Origin: Cyanobacteriota bacterium
GTDB taxonomy: Bacteria > Cyanobacteriota > Vampirovibrionia > LMEP-6097
Direction of reading: 5' to 3'
Length of the DNA: 54,119 bases
Assembly (NCBI GenBank): GCA_027618255.1
Contig: JAQCFG010000006.1
Span: forward strand, 1-54,119
Numbering within the stretch: position 1 is the first letter of the stretch; the number at the start of each line of letters is the position of its first letter. Positions 1 to 8,666 of the stretch are shown piece after piece. Below the pieces are notes generated by a model. The model did no database searches and was not told the origin of the DNA. It was given only the letters and a program-made list of their open reading frames with translations. Position numbers and translations under genes: made by a program.

Positions 1-1
1 C

Positions 2-808
<807 letters not shown>

Positions 809-1286
809 AAATAGAGCTTCAAGTAGGTTTATCAAGACTTTGTTCCTTGGGAGTTGCTGATGAGTTGACTAATTTATCTAGGAGCTTGTCATCCAGCCCA
901 AATTACTAAATATAAAGATCTCAGTTAATCAATATGGGCTGGGTTACACGCTCCTATAGCAAACTAGATGACGAGAATTAATTCAAAAACATAGATTTGT
1001 GTTTTGTAAATTAATTCTCGTTCATAGTTTAACAATTCAAAAAATAGCTTTTGGAGTAAGAATTCTTCTTGCAAAAATAAAAACCACTCAGGGAACAAGT
1101 TTGCAAGAATGAGAGTCTTTGTAACAAGTCAAAAACTTTACGGCCCTGGCCTATCTTAAAAAAAATTAAGAGAATTATTCCAGTCTAATCTTCTATAGTT
1201 GGGAAGTTGAGAGTTTTACGAAGGACAGTAAAACATTGGTCGCAAAGTTAATACAATTTAAGAAAAAAAAGGAAAGGTGCTAAGCA
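809..1286. other. Long intergenic region between ahcY and the sigma factor
   Basis: No coding frame of note in 478 bases. Positions 840-1098 contain nested inverted repeats listed separately as an ncRNA candidate. The remainder holds GTTTTAC/GTAAAAC (a 7-bp stem at about 1212-1233), a GGCC-CT-GGCC palindrome near 1143 and an A-rich tract just before the sigma factor. I see no convincing terminator and no clear sigma-70 promoter for the downstream gene. Confidence 0.5.
840..1098. ncRNA. Candidate structured RNA with a closing stem and two long hairpins
   Basis: Three inverted repeats nest here. The outer one pairs 840-851 with 1087-1098 (12 pairs, two of them G-U). Inside it, 879-956 forms a 20-pair hairpin: TAGGAGC with GCTCCTA, then CCAGCCCA (893-900) with TGGGCTGG (935-942), interrupted by two single mismatches. 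Next, 971-983 pairs perfectly over 13 bases with 1009-1021, and the stem continues imperfectly inside. I find no RNase P, tmRNA, SRP or known riboswitch motifs. It could be a free RNA or the leader of the sigma-factor gene, and the strand is not determined. Confidence 0.4.
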
Positions 1287-2240
1287 ATGGCTAAAGGTAC
1301 TTTTATTGGCGAAGAATTAATTAGAAAGCATACGCAAGACGATGCTGATAAGTTAGAAGAGAGAGAAGTAGAGAAGGTTTACAGTGTTAGATCTGATGGT
1401 GCTGAAGACTCTATCAAGCTTTATTTGAAAGAGATAGGGCGTATTTCGCTCTTGACAGCAGAGCAAGAAATTAAACTAGCTCGAGAAATTGAAAAGGGTG
1501 GAAGCCTTGGTGATGAAGCTAAGCGTCAATTAGTACAAGCTAACTTACGTTTGGTAGTTAGTATCGCTAAGAAATACCTCAATCGTGGTTTATCATTTTT
1601 GGATTTGATCCAGGAAGGCAATCTTGGTTTGATTCGAGCAGCTGAAAAATTTGACCACGAAAAGGGTTATAAGTTCTCTACTTATGCAACTTGGTGGATT
1701 AGACAAGGTATCACAAGATCACTTGCCGATAAGAGTCGTACAATTAGGGTGCCTGTGCACATGGTTGAGACTATTAATCGTTACAAACGTGTATCTAGAC
1801 AATTATCATTAGAGCTTGGGCGTAAGCCGAGTGATCAAGAATTAGGTTTGGCTCTTGGAGTTACTCAGAAAAAACTCAAAGAGATCATGAATGCTAACAA
1901 GACACCTGTTTCATTAGAAACACCACTTGGTAAAGAGGAAGATAGTACTTTATCTGATTTTATCGCTGATGACAATGGATCTCGTCCAGATACTACTAGT
2001 ACTGATAGAATGCTCAAAACGCATATCAAAGAGTTGTTAGTTGATTTGCTTCCTCGAGAAGCAGAAGTGCTCAAGCTCAGATATGGTCTTGAGGATGGAC
2101 AAGCTCGCACTCTTGAACAAGTTGGGCGTATTTTTAATATCACTCGCGAACGTGTTCGTCAGATTGAATTTAAAGCAATGAAAAAATTGCGTGAGCCGAC
2201 CAAATTTGAGAAACTTGAAGGGTATTTGAGTCAAGTATAA
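1287..2240 (+). CDS. rpoD: RNA polymerase primary-type sigma factor (sigma-70 group)
   Basis: 317-residue sigma-70 factor that directs RNA polymerase to promoters. Domains in order: region 1.2 ([21 protein letters not shown], about 41-62), regions 2.1-2.4 with [30 protein letters not shown] and the -10-recognising [14 protein letters not shown] (to about 155), region 3, and region 4.2 with the helix-turn-helix [20 protein letters not shown] (about 270-290). It lacks the acidic N-terminal region 1.1 of E. coli RpoD, like SigA of cyanobacteria and some group 2 factors. Thus it may be the housekeeping factor or a close group 2 paralog. ATG is preceded by an AGGAAAGG ribosome site. It follows the long structured intergenic region and stands alone. 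Confidence 0.92.
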   Translation: MAKGTFIGEELIRKHTQDDADKLEEREVEKVYSVRSDGAEDSIKLYLKEIGRISLLTAEQEIKLAREIEKGGSLGDEAKRQLVQANLRLVVSIAKKYLNRGLSFLDLIQEGNLGLIRAAEKFDHEKGYKFSTYATWWIRQGITRSLADKSRTIRVPVHMVETINRYKRVSRQLSLELGRKPSDQELGLALGVTQKKLKEIMNANKTPVSLETPLGKEEDSTLSDFIADDNGSRPDTTSTDRMLKTHIKELLVDLLPREAEVLKLRYGLEDGQARTLEQVGRIFNITRERVRQIEFKAMKKLREPTKFEKLEGYLSQV

Positions 2241-2260
2241 AGTTTTGCCGGTCAATCCTC

Positions 2261-2282
2261 CGAGAGCAAGCTCTCGAGTTTT
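2261..2282 (+). terminator. Probable weak intrinsic terminator after the sigma factor
   Basis: CGAGAGC (2261-2267) pairs with GCTCTCG (2270-2276) and is followed by AGTTTT. The stem is short and the T-run has only four bases. A second small inverted repeat, ACTCAC-TTT-GTGAGT, follows at 2303-2317. Confidence 0.4.
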
Positions 2283-2348
2283 CACTAGATTCGGAATAAA
2301 ATACTCACTTTGTGAGTAGCATATATCACTTCAAAGAAGCCCAGTTGC

Positions 2349-2354
2349 TATAAT
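2349..2354 (+). promoter_or_regulatory. -10 box of pyrH (near-leaderless)
   Basis: TATAAT preceded by TGC, which gives an extended -10. It ends 11 bases before the pyrH ATG, so the expected transcript start leaves only about 4 bases of leader and no room for a ribosome site. Confidence 0.6.
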
Positions 2355-2365
2355 AGAATTCAACG

Positions 2366-3082
2366 ATGAATGTCAAATACAAACGTATACTACTTAAATT
2401 AAGCGGAGAAGCTTTGTGCGGGGATGGAACACTTGGAATTTCTACAGAGATTGTTGATCGCATTGCTGAAGAGGTAGCTATGGTGACTACACTTGGAGTT
2501 CAGGTTTGTGTTGTTGTCGGTGGTGGCAATATTTTTAGAGGTTTACAAAAATCTACCGAGCTAGGAATGGATAGAGCGGCAGCTGACTATGTTGGGATGC
2601 TTGCAACTATCATGAATGCTTTGGTGCTACAGGGTGTACTTGAAAAACGCGGAGTCGCAACTCGAGTACAAACGGCAATTACGATGAATTCTATTGCTGA
2701 ACCATATATTCGTAGAAGAGCACAACGACATCTTTCCAAAGGAAGAGTGGTGATTTTTGGTGGTGGTATTGGCAACCCTTTCTTTACAACAGATACTGCG
2801 GCAGCTTTAAGAGCTTCTGAGATGGATTGTGATTTGATGATGACAGCCAAGAATGGTGTTGATGGTATATATGATTCTGATCCAAGAGAGAATCCCAATG
2901 CCAAGAAGATCAATACTCTAACGCATCAAGATTTAATTACTCGCAACCTGAAGGTCTTGGATACATCTGCTATTGCACTTTGTCGTGATAAGCATATCCC
3001 TATATCTGTTTTTGATTTTGCTCGCCCTGGAGCTGTAAGAGATATCGTTACTGGGCTTGATGTAGGGACTTTGGTACAGTAG
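2366..3082 (+). CDS. pyrH: Uridylate (UMP) kinase
   Basis: Phosphorylates UMP to UDP with ATP in pyrimidine nucleotide synthesis; the bacterial enzyme is a hexameric amino-acid-kinase-fold protein. At 238 residues it has the family's normal length. The N-terminal YKRILLKLSGEAL motif, the glycine-rich VVVGGGNIFRG loop, the DYVGMLATIMNALVLQ segment and the C-terminal TSAIALCRDKHIPISVFDF are all typical of PyrH. The ATG has no Shine-Dalgarno sequence and sits just downstream of a perfect TATAAT, suggesting a leaderless mRNA. hemC follows 23 bases after the stop with its own ribosome site, so the two are probably co-transcribed. In many bacteria pyrH adjoins frr or tsf instead; that is not so here. 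Confidence 0.97.
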   Translation: MNVKYKRILLKLSGEALCGDGTLGISTEIVDRIAEEVAMVTTLGVQVCVVVGGGNIFRGLQKSTELGMDRAAADYVGMLATIMNALVLQGVLEKRGVATRVQTAITMNSIAEPYIRRRAQRHLSKGRVVIFGGGIGNPFFTTDTAAALRASEMDCDLMMTAKNGVDGIYDSDPRENPNAKKINTLTHQDLITRNLKVLDTSAIALCRDKHIPISVFDFARPGAVRDIVTGLDVGTLVQ

Positions 3083-3091
3083 TGCTTTAAC

Positions 3092-3097
3092 AAGGAG
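3092..3097 (+). promoter_or_regulatory. Ribosome binding site deciding the hemC start
   Basis: AAGGAG lies 10 bases after the pyrH stop. Eight bases downstream is CTG (3106), in frame with hemC. No ATG, GTG or TTG exists in that frame between the upstream stop codon (3088-3090) and TTG at 3151, which is too late to include the conserved N-terminus. Confidence 0.6.
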
Positions 3098-3105
3098 TAA
3101 GTGGT

Positions 3106-4053
3106 CTGGTATTTTCGCAACTAAGAATTGGAACCAGAGATAGCAAGCTTGCCTTGGTGCAGACTCGTTGGGTTAGAGACATCCTGCTTTTACAATATCC
3201 TGATCTTGCAATTGAGATTATTGAAATCAAAACTCAGGGTGACAAGATTCTTGATATAGCACTGTCCAAAATTGGCGATAAAGCATTATTTACCAAAGAA
3301 CTTGAAAATGAATTATTACTGGGTACTATTGATCTTGCGGTCCATTCAATGAAGGATCTGCCAACACAATTGCCTAAGGGACTAGAGATTTGTGTAACTA
3401 GCACTAGGGAAGATATTCGGGATGTCGTTTGTTTTTCTGGTTATAGCGGGGTTGTATCGCTCAAACAAGCCAAAACAATCGGCACTTCTAGTTTAAGAAG
3501 AATCGCTCAGCTCCAAAATAAATATCCGCAAATCAATTTCGTTGATATTCGTGGCAACTTGCAAACTCGTTTTAAAAAACTCAATAATCCAGCCAATGGT
3601 TTTGATGGTATTGTACTTGCGGCAGCAGGACTCAATCGTCTTGGTATGCAAGACTCGATTGGTGAGTACTTGAATCCATTAGAGATTTTACCAGCTGTTG
3701 GACAAGGTGCTCTTGCTATAGAAATCAAGTCTGGTCGTGATGACTTGACTGAGTTTTTGCGCAAAAGTCTCAACTCTCCAGTTGATGAAGCGATAGTTAA
3801 AGCAGAGAGAGCATTTTTGCGTAGGCTTGAGGGCGGTTGCCAGGTGCCGATTGGTGTTTACTCGACTTTGCGTGGCTTTGGCGAGAATGCATTAATTGAA
3901 ATTGTTGGCATTGTTGCTAGTCTTGATGGTTCTCAAATTATTCGTTTAGAACATAGCGGCTCAGTGACTCAGCCAGAACGGCTTGGTCAAGAATTAGCCG
4001 AACAGTTTTTAGCGACTGAAGCGAAAGAGATTTTGGCGGGTTTGAGGACTTAG
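3106..4053 (+). CDS. hemC: Porphobilinogen deaminase (hydroxymethylbilane synthase), probable CTG start
   Basis: Condenses four porphobilinogens into hydroxymethylbilane in heme biosynthesis. The 315-residue product has the three-domain PBGD hallmarks: LRIGTRDSKLALVQ at the N-terminus, KDLPTQLP, GTSSLRRIAQLQ, DIRGNLQTRFKKL, and EGGCQVPIG, whose cysteine (about residue 245) holds the dipyrromethane cofactor. A start at GTG 3154 would delete LRIGTRDSKLAL, which belongs to the active-site domain. The frame extends upstream, and the only plausible initiation point is CTG at 3106, eight bases after AAGGAG. This non-canonical start is inferred from conservation plus the ribosome site. Two other heme genes (hemH, hemY) lie elsewhere in the window. 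The 3' end overlaps a convergent gene by four bases. Confidence 0.93.
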   Translation: MVFSQLRIGTRDSKLALVQTRWVRDILLLQYPDLAIEIIEIKTQGDKILDIALSKIGDKALFTKELENELLLGTIDLAVHSMKDLPTQLPKGLEICVTSTREDIRDVVCFSGYSGVVSLKQAKTIGTSSLRRIAQLQNKYPQINFVDIRGNLQTRFKKLNNPANGFDGIVLAAAGLNRLGMQDSIGEYLNPLEILPAVGQGALAIEIKSGRDDLTEFLRKSLNSPVDEAIVKAERAFLRRLEGGCQVPIGVYSTLRGFGENALIEIVGIVASLDGSQIIRLEHSGSVTQPERLGQELAEQFLATEAKEILAGLRT

Positions 4054-4553
4054 TTCCAAAAAGAATATCTTCTGTTTATGCTTGGGTCAAAGCGAGGGTC
4101 GCTTCCTGGTAGTGATCTGCTATGCCAATAGTTCCTTTTATTATAAGATCGAGGGTAGATTGTTTCACCTGGACGGTAGACTCTGCCGTTGGGTGCAAGA
4201 ATCCAGTTGCCTCTTGTTGCAGGTTCCACTCTGGATCGACTTTTAGGATAGCCATCTGGCTCAAGATTTTGCAATCCTGGAATTCCATTAGCTCCTGGTG
4301 GCGCATAACTTGGTTGGAAGATCCAGTGTTTTTTTTGTTGAGTTGAGTCTGAAGTAATTTTGTGTGCTAATCTTTTTACCTGCTTACGTGACTCTGCTGC
4401 TGGTCTTTGGTATGGAACAACTGGAGTGGTTTGTTCAGTCTCAGAATAAATAGAATTTGGTTTTGCTGCAGGCTCTGCTGCCTCAAGATCTTGACCGCCT
4501 GATGGTAATAAGCTAGCTGCTGCCAATGTTAATGCTGGTAATATTTTATTCAT
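4050..4553 (-). CDS. Secreted hypothetical protein
   Basis: I do not recognise a family. The preferred ATG (4553) gives 167 residues starting MNKILPALTLAAASLLPSGG, a plausible signal peptide, with a weak CAAGGCG ribosome site before it; an upstream ATG at 4613 would add 20 residues ahead of the signal. The mature part is rich in Pro, Arg, Ser, Asn and Tyr, with low-complexity character. Near the C-terminus is a segment rich in aromatic residues (GNWILAPNGRVYRPG ... RRYSFWN). It probably lies outside the cytoplasm. The stop overlaps hemC by four bases in convergent orientation. Its 5' flank abuts a copy of the intergenic MITE-like repeat. Confidence 0.6.
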   Translation of the reverse strand: MNKILPALTLAAASLLPSGGQDLEAAEPAAKPNSIYSETEQTTPVVPYQRPAAESRKQVKRLAHKITSDSTQQKKHWIFQPSYAPPGANGIPGLQNLEPDGYPKSRSRVEPATRGNWILAPNGRVYRPGETIYPRSYNKRNYWHSRSLPGSDPRFDPSINRRYSFWN

Positions 4554-4611
4554 ACGCCTTGCTTGAGATAAGAATATCAACAGAAGCTCCTTTAAGTCAA
4601 GTGAAGCTTCC

Positions 4612-4681
4612 ATTAGACTTATTGCAAAAGTCGGAATTATCCTTAAAGCAAACGCAACATTCGTTGCGGTTGCTACTTTTT
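4612..4681 (-). repeat. MITE-like repeat, truncated copy
   Basis: From the left terminal sequence ATTAGACTTATTGCAAAAG through the CGCAAC-ATTC-GTTGCG hairpin to TGCTACTTTTT, this matches the reverse complement of the complete element at 9565-9680 nearly base for base. The other terminus is missing. It lies upstream of the minus-strand secreted-protein gene. Confidence 0.75.
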
Positions 4682-4696
4682 ATGCCCGATATTTTA

Positions 4697-5806
4697 TTAA
4701 ATGACCAATTTTAGCTTATTGAGAACATCTCTCAGCGCATTGAGCCCCATATCTATATTTTCATCACTTACAAATCCAAGATGACCCATACGGAAGATCT
4801 TGTCCTTGAGTTCTTTTTGGCCGTTGGCAACTACTATATTGTGATCTTGCTGGAAGGCTTTGCGGATATCTGGCACTGCAACTCCTTCTGGCGGATAGAT
4901 TGCTGTAATCGCGGCAGAAGCTGAACTATCTTCAGTAAGTAATTTAAGACCAAGGTCTCTAAGACCGTTGCGTAGTTTGTCTCGCACTCTAGTGTGACGA
5001 TCGAGGATATTCTGTAATCCTTCTTCAACCATCATCTGCAGCGCAAGTTCCAAAGCCACTATGTGAGAGACATTGGGAGTCCACGGTGTAGTGCTGTCAG
5101 CAAGTGCTTTTTTGGCTTGAGTCCAGCAGAAATAATAACTTGGACTAGTACAACTTGCTTTAGCTTTGTAAGCATTTTCTGAAACATAAATAAAGCTAAG
5201 TCCCGGAGGAATCATAAAACCCTTCTGTGAACCACTAAGCATCACGTCTATGCCCCACTCATCCATGCGTACATCCATGCAGCCAAGTGAAGTAACCACG
5301 TCAACGATGCTGAGTGCGCCATGCTCTTTGATAAGCGGCACTAGTGCTTTGATATCGTTTGCCGTTCCAGTACTGGTCTCTGAGTGAGTTAGCGTAACTA
5401 CTTTGTATTTGTCTTTAGTGAGCGCTTCTTTTAATTCTTGAGGACTAATACACTTGCCAGATTCTGCTTTGAGTACTGTAACGTCAGCGCCATAGATCTT
5501 GGCGATATCAGCAAAACGCTGACCGAAAACACCAATGGCAAGACAGAGCACTTTGTCACCAGGGTTGATGGTATTAGAAATTGCTCCTTCCATCGCACCA
5601 GTACCAGATGCTGTGTAAATAAAGACATCGTTGTTGGTTTGTCCTAACCACTGAAGCTTTTCAGTTGCTGACATAAAGATCGCAGAAAATTCTTTCGAGC
5701 GGTGTCCCAGTGGGTGCTCTGCGAGCGCGCTTAAAATCTCTTGAGGGACTGGAGTAGGTCCAGGGATCATGAGGTAAGGGTGTTTTTGTTTTGTTAGTTG
5801 TGCCAT
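4697..5806 (-). CDS. Class V aminotransferase (alanine/serine-glyoxylate aminotransferase family)
   Basis: PLP enzyme of fold type I that probably transfers an amino group from serine or alanine to glyoxylate or pyruvate. From MAQLTKQKHPYLMIPGPTPVP the product is 369 residues, the usual size. Seen are the N-terminal PGPTPVP motif, the cofactor-phosphate loop TASGTGAMEGAI, the LTHSETSTGTANDI segment, DVVTSLGCMDVRMDEWGID, and the lysine motif SGSQKGFMIPPGLSF. An in-frame GTG at 5824 adds six residues and sits only five bases after a TATACT box, so either start is possible. Neither has a good ribosome site. Substrate specificity cannot be told from the sequence. Confidence 0.88.
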   Translation of the reverse strand: MAQLTKQKHPYLMIPGPTPVPQEILSALAEHPLGHRSKEFSAIFMSATEKLQWLGQTNNDVFIYTASGTGAMEGAISNTINPGDKVLCLAIGVFGQRFADIAKIYGADVTVLKAESGKCISPQELKEALTKDKYKVVTLTHSETSTGTANDIKALVPLIKEHGALSIVDVVTSLGCMDVRMDEWGIDVMLSGSQKGFMIPPGLSFIYVSENAYKAKASCTSPSYYFCWTQAKKALADSTTPWTPNVSHIVALELALQMMVEEGLQNILDRHTRVRDKLRNGLRDLGLKLLTEDSSASAAITAIYPPEGVAVPDIRKAFQQDHNIVVANGQKELKDKIFRMGHLGFVSDENIDMGLNALRDVLNKLKLVI

Positions 5807-5858
5807 GGCAATTAATGTTAGCACGGTTCAGTATAAGGTCTTTGAGCTCTATAGAGCA

Positions 5859-6872
5859 TTAGGGTTTTAAGTAAGTTTTAATCCCTTGTTCACTTTTACA
5901 ATTTTGGATTTTTGTTCCAAGTTCACTTAATTTAGATTTGTTTGTAATTAAATTATCTACTTTAATAACACCCTTAGCTAGTAAATTAAGAGCTTCTTTG
6001 AGATTATCAAGATTGGGTGAGTAGCTAGCTCTGACAGTTAGTTCTTTGTAATAAATATCGTTGTTTGCAAAACTAGTCTCTGCTGGTGTTGAAGAGAAAA
6101 CTACTATCGTTGCCCCATTAGCTGCATGTTTGCTAGCTAGCTCGACTGTGGTGTTGGCGCCAGCACAAAGAAAGATGATGTCAAAGATGTTATCGGTTTG
6201 TAATGCAGAGAGACTCTGGTCAAAACCTAATTCCAAGGCAAGCTTGAGTCTAGTTTCTTGTAAGTCTAGTCCTGTAATTTGTGAATTTGGAAAATTATGT
6301 CGAATCACTTGTCCCATAATAAGCCCGATGGATCCAAGCCCTATAACTAAGACCTTTGTCTGGATTGCTTCACTGCGCTCGCAATGACGGACCGCCTTGA
6401 TACAACACGCCACCGGCTCAGTAAAACTTGCCACCTCATCTGTCATCCCCTCAGGAATCTTTTGCACAGTATGCTTCAGATGATCTTCACTAAGTTCAAG
6501 GTACTCGCAAAAAGCACCAGGATTAAAATTAGTTGATTTGAATTTAGTACAAAGACTCTCTTTGCCGCGCAGACAGTAATCACACTCTAGGCAAGGTACA
6601 TGATGAGAACTCAGGATCCTATCGCCTTTTTTAAAACCATATTGCAGAGACATAGTTTCAGAAATCTCATCAATAATTCCTACCATCTCGTGACCGAGTA
6701 TAGTACCGGGTTTGATAAGTGCGCGGTTGAGTTTAAGCAAATCAGAACCACAAACACCAACACCCGTGACTTTGACAATAGCGTTATTGTCTTTAAGTAG
6801 AGGTTTTTCTACTTCACTTAGCTCAAGGAATGAGGTTTGAGGAGAATTGGGTTGGTATATTAGTGCTTTCAT
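5859..6872 (-). CDS. Zinc-binding alcohol dehydrogenase family protein with an in-frame repeat insertion
   Basis: Medium-chain dehydrogenase/reductase, NAD(P)-dependent, substrate unknown (threonine/sorbitol-dehydrogenase-like). It shows the catalytic zinc site CGSD and GHEMVG, the structural zinc cysteines CLECDYCLRGKESLC, and a Rossmann motif VLVIGLGSIG. Starting at ATG 6872 (MKALIYQPN) gives 337 residues. Between the catalytic and nucleotide-binding domains sits RHCERSEAIQT, the translation of a palindromic repeat at 6359-6388. This linker is a place where relatives carry only a few residues. The start region overlaps the 3' end of hemH, and a second copy of the same repeat lies exactly at that junction. 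Confidence 0.87.
   Translation of the reverse strand: MKALIYQPNSPQTSFLELSEVEKPLLKDNNAIVKVTGVGVCGSDLLKLNRALIKPGTILGHEMVGIIDEISETMSLQYGFKKGDRILSSHHVPCLECDYCLRGKESLCTKFKSTNFNPGAFCEYLELSEDHLKHTVQKIPEGMTDEVASFTEPVACCIKAVRHCERSEAIQTKVLVIGLGSIGLIMGQVIRHNFPNSQITGLDLQETRLKLALELGFDQSLSALQTDNIFDIIFLCAGANTTVELASKHAANGATIVVFSSTPAETSFANNDIYYKELTVRASYSPNLDNLKEALNLLAKGVIKVDNLITNKSKLSELGTKIQNCKSEQGIKTYLKP
6359..6388 (-). repeat. Palindromic repeat (CERSEAIQ type) inside the alcohol dehydrogenase gene
   Basis: TGGATTGCTTCACTGCGCTCGCAATGAC is an imperfect palindrome. On the gene strand it is read in frame as HCERSEAIQ. Other copies are at 6875-6910, 25609-25642, 27547-27576 and 30032-30058. Confidence 0.85.
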
Positions 6873-7890
6873 GTCTGGATTGCTTCGTCGTTTCACTTTT
6901 TGCAATGACACTTGCCAATGCCTCAATCAATAAGGGATTAGCTTTGGGTAATCTAGTGATCCGGTAGTCAATGATACCACTTTGGGCAGCGACTTCTTTA
7001 TATTCAATACCAAGCTCATGCAGGGTTTCGATGTGATCACCAACAAAACTCACAGGTAGTATGATGAGCGTTTTGACGCCGTTATCACCTAGTTCTTTGA
7101 TCTTGTCTTCGGTATTGGGTTCTAGCCATTGAACAGGTCCTACTCGGCTTTGATAACTAATTGAATAATTCAGAGTCAAGTGATCAGAGACTAATTTATC
7201 TGGATAAATCTTGAGATTGAGCGAGTCAGCCAGTCTTTGACAAATCAAAGCAACACTATCTTGGATTTGTTTTTGGTAAGGGTCGCCATTGCTGATGTAT
7301 TTAACTGGCAAACCATGAGCAGAAAAAAGAATATGAGCTTCTTTAAGATCACCAATGGCATCTTCTAGTCGCCTTGTTAACAGCTCAATAAAAAATGGAT
7401 TGTCGTGCCAAGATTCTATATAGTTTATTTTGGCTCTTTGGTCAAAGCCAGTCTCTGAGAACATCTCTAAGCATTCGATGATACTTGAGCCGGAAGTGGC
7501 TGTTGAATAATGTGGGTAGAGTGGAATGACAGTAAGCTCATCAATTCCATCGGCTTCGATTTGTGGCAAAGTTTCTTTGAGGAAGGGAGAAGAATAACGC
7601 ATGGCAATATAGCATTGGTATTTGCCGCCGAGTCTTTTTTCAAGAGCCTTGGCTTGACATTGAGTCTCAAAAAGTATCGGTGATTTGCCACCAATCATGT
7701 CATAGTTCTTAGCTACATTAGGCGATCTTTCTCTAGCTATATATGCAGCGAGGTTTTTTTGAAAAGGCTTGATAAAGCTAGGTAGTTGAATGATATAAGG
7801 ATCGTTAAACAAATTATTGAGGAATTTTTCAACTCCGTATGTTGAAGCAGGTCCGCCCATTTGTAGTAGTAGTATGCCTTTTGCCATCAT
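6823..7890 (-). CDS. hemH: Ferrochelatase, 3' end extended by a repeat
   Basis: Inserts ferrous iron into protoporphyrin IX, the last step of heme b synthesis. From MMAKGILLLQMGGPAS the product has 355 residues. The catalytic motif SAHGLPVKYISNGDPY (metal-binding His) and the signature FVGDHIETLHELGIEY with its acidic residues are both present. The family normally ends near LIEALASVI. Here the frame runs on through a palindromic repeat (6875-6910, read as IAKSETTKQS) and 17 more residues into the start of the downstream dehydrogenase gene. The original stop codon therefore appears to have been lost when the repeat inserted. The leader contains a hairpin next to the ATG. An in-frame TTG at 7926 is a less likely start. 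Confidence 0.93.
   Translation of the reverse strand: MMAKGILLLQMGGPASTYGVEKFLNNLFNDPYIIQLPSFIKPFQKNLAAYIARERSPNVAKNYDMIGGKSPILFETQCQAKALEKRLGGKYQCYIAMRYSSPFLKETLPQIEADGIDELTVIPLYPHYSTATSGSSIIECLEMFSETGFDQRAKINYIESWHDNPFFIELLTRRLEDAIGDLKEAHILFSAHGLPVKYISNGDPYQKQIQDSVALICQRLADSLNLKIYPDKLVSDHLTLNYSISYQSRVGPVQWLEPNTEDKIKELGDNGVKTLIILPVSFVGDHIETLHELGIEYKEVAAQSGIIDYRITRLPKANPLLIEALASVIAKSETTKQSRHESTNIPTQFSSNLIP
6875..6910 (-). repeat. Palindromic repeat at the hemH/alcohol dehydrogenase junction
   Basis: CTGGATTGCTTCG...TTGCAATGACA is a diverged copy of the family. It is read in the third frame of the element as KSETTKQS at the end of HemH and finishes two bases before the dehydrogenase ATG. Confidence 0.75.
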
Positions 7891-7930
7891 AGAGTTGTCC
7901 AGTGATTTCTTGAACCTTTCAGACAACTCT
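7891..7930 (-). promoter_or_regulatory. Hairpin in the hemH leader abutting the start codon
   Basis: AGAGTTGTC and GACAACTCT are perfect 9-base inverted repeats separated by 22 bases. On the minus strand the second arm ends directly at the hemH ATG, and a GAAAGG sequence lies in the loop. With the -10 box at 7931-7936 the whole hairpin falls within the predicted mRNA leader or promoter-proximal DNA, so it may be an operator or a translational control element. Confidence 0.45.
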
Positions 7931-7936
7931 ATTATA
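7931..7936 (-). promoter_or_regulatory. -10 box of hemH
   Basis: TATAAT on the minus strand. The predicted transcript start near 7925 leaves a leader of about 35 bases holding the inverted repeat. Confidence 0.5.
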
Positions 7937-8043
7937 ACCTTGCGTGTGTATAAAGATATTATGAACAATAAATATATCATAATATATTAAAAATGCATTA
8001 GGGAATAAGTAAAGGCGCTTTAGCTGTTTTAAGATGCTTGCTT

Positions 8044-8607
8044 ATGACTATTAGATTCCCCGGATTTGTGCCAAGCTCTGCAATAGCAGGAGGCTCTTTT
8101 GATGCAAGGGCAGTTAGAGATACGATGCATCATCGCAGATTGAAGATGATGGATGGGCTGCACGTTGTATCTAATACAATTGGAGACAGGCTTACTGATC
8201 TAAGTTGGAGAAATAAAGCTGGTTTATCCCCAGCAACTAGAACAGATACGCTTGAATTATTACATGGCTATAGCTCAATGCTTGGTGATTTTAGTTCTAC
8301 TTTTAGATCAGCTTACAATTTTATGGATACTTTAGTTAGCTTAATTGGTAAGTCAACAAGGTTTACTAAAAATGGGACCACGTTTGATCAAGCGAAACAT
8401 CATGATTTATTAGTTAAATCAAGAAGCGTTCTCAGGGTAGCTATGGCTCAGTTAACTAAGATTCTTAATACAGATGTGCTACCTCTAATTGCGGAGACTA
8501 CAGGATTGGATTTAGCTGTGAAGCCTAGTGTGATGAAAGCTAAAGTGCAGCCGGGAGACATGGCTTTTTCATCTCCCCCTGTTCAGATGGCTATTGCCCT
8601 CAGTTAA
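8044..8607 (+). CDS. Hypothetical protein, helical
   Basis: 187 residues from ATG 8044 (an in-frame TTG at 8038 adds two). No family recognised. The sequence contains no signal peptide and no clear membrane segment; it reads as a mostly helical cytoplasmic protein with a His/Met-rich stretch near the start (DTMHHRRLKMMDGLHVV) and a central LLHGYSSMLGDFSSTFRSAYNFMDTLVSLIG segment. A TAAGAT hexamer ends eight bases before the ATG and no ribosome site is seen, the same near-leaderless arrangement as the neighbouring chorismate mutase. It stands between the divergent hemH and aroH with no obvious functional link. Confidence 0.55.
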   Translation: MTIRFPGFVPSSAIAGGSFDARAVRDTMHHRRLKMMDGLHVVSNTIGDRLTDLSWRNKAGLSPATRTDTLELLHGYSSMLGDFSSTFRSAYNFMDTLVSLIGKSTRFTKNGTTFDQAKHHDLLVKSRSVLRVAMAQLTKILNTDVLPLIAETTGLDLAVKPSVMKAKVQPGDMAFSSPPVQMAIALS

Positions 8608-8653
8608 TGAATTTCTTAGACAGAGCTGTTTATGTAGTGACCTGACCATAAGC

Positions 8654-8659
8654 TATAAT
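8654..8659 (+). promoter_or_regulatory. -10 box of aroH (leaderless)
   Basis: TATAAT ends seven bases before the ATG at 8667, so the predicted transcript starts at about the A of the start codon. Confidence 0.6.
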
Positions 8660-8666
8660 GTGATCC

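Noticed and set aside
850-900. Hammerhead ribozyme (CTGATGAG)
   Set aside because: The conserved GAAA and matching stems are not found nearby, so the 8-base match is probably chance.
840-1098. 6S RNA, RNase P RNA, tmRNA or SRP RNA as the identity of the structured region
   Set aside because: None of their hallmark conserved sequences is visible; kept only as an unassigned RNA candidate.
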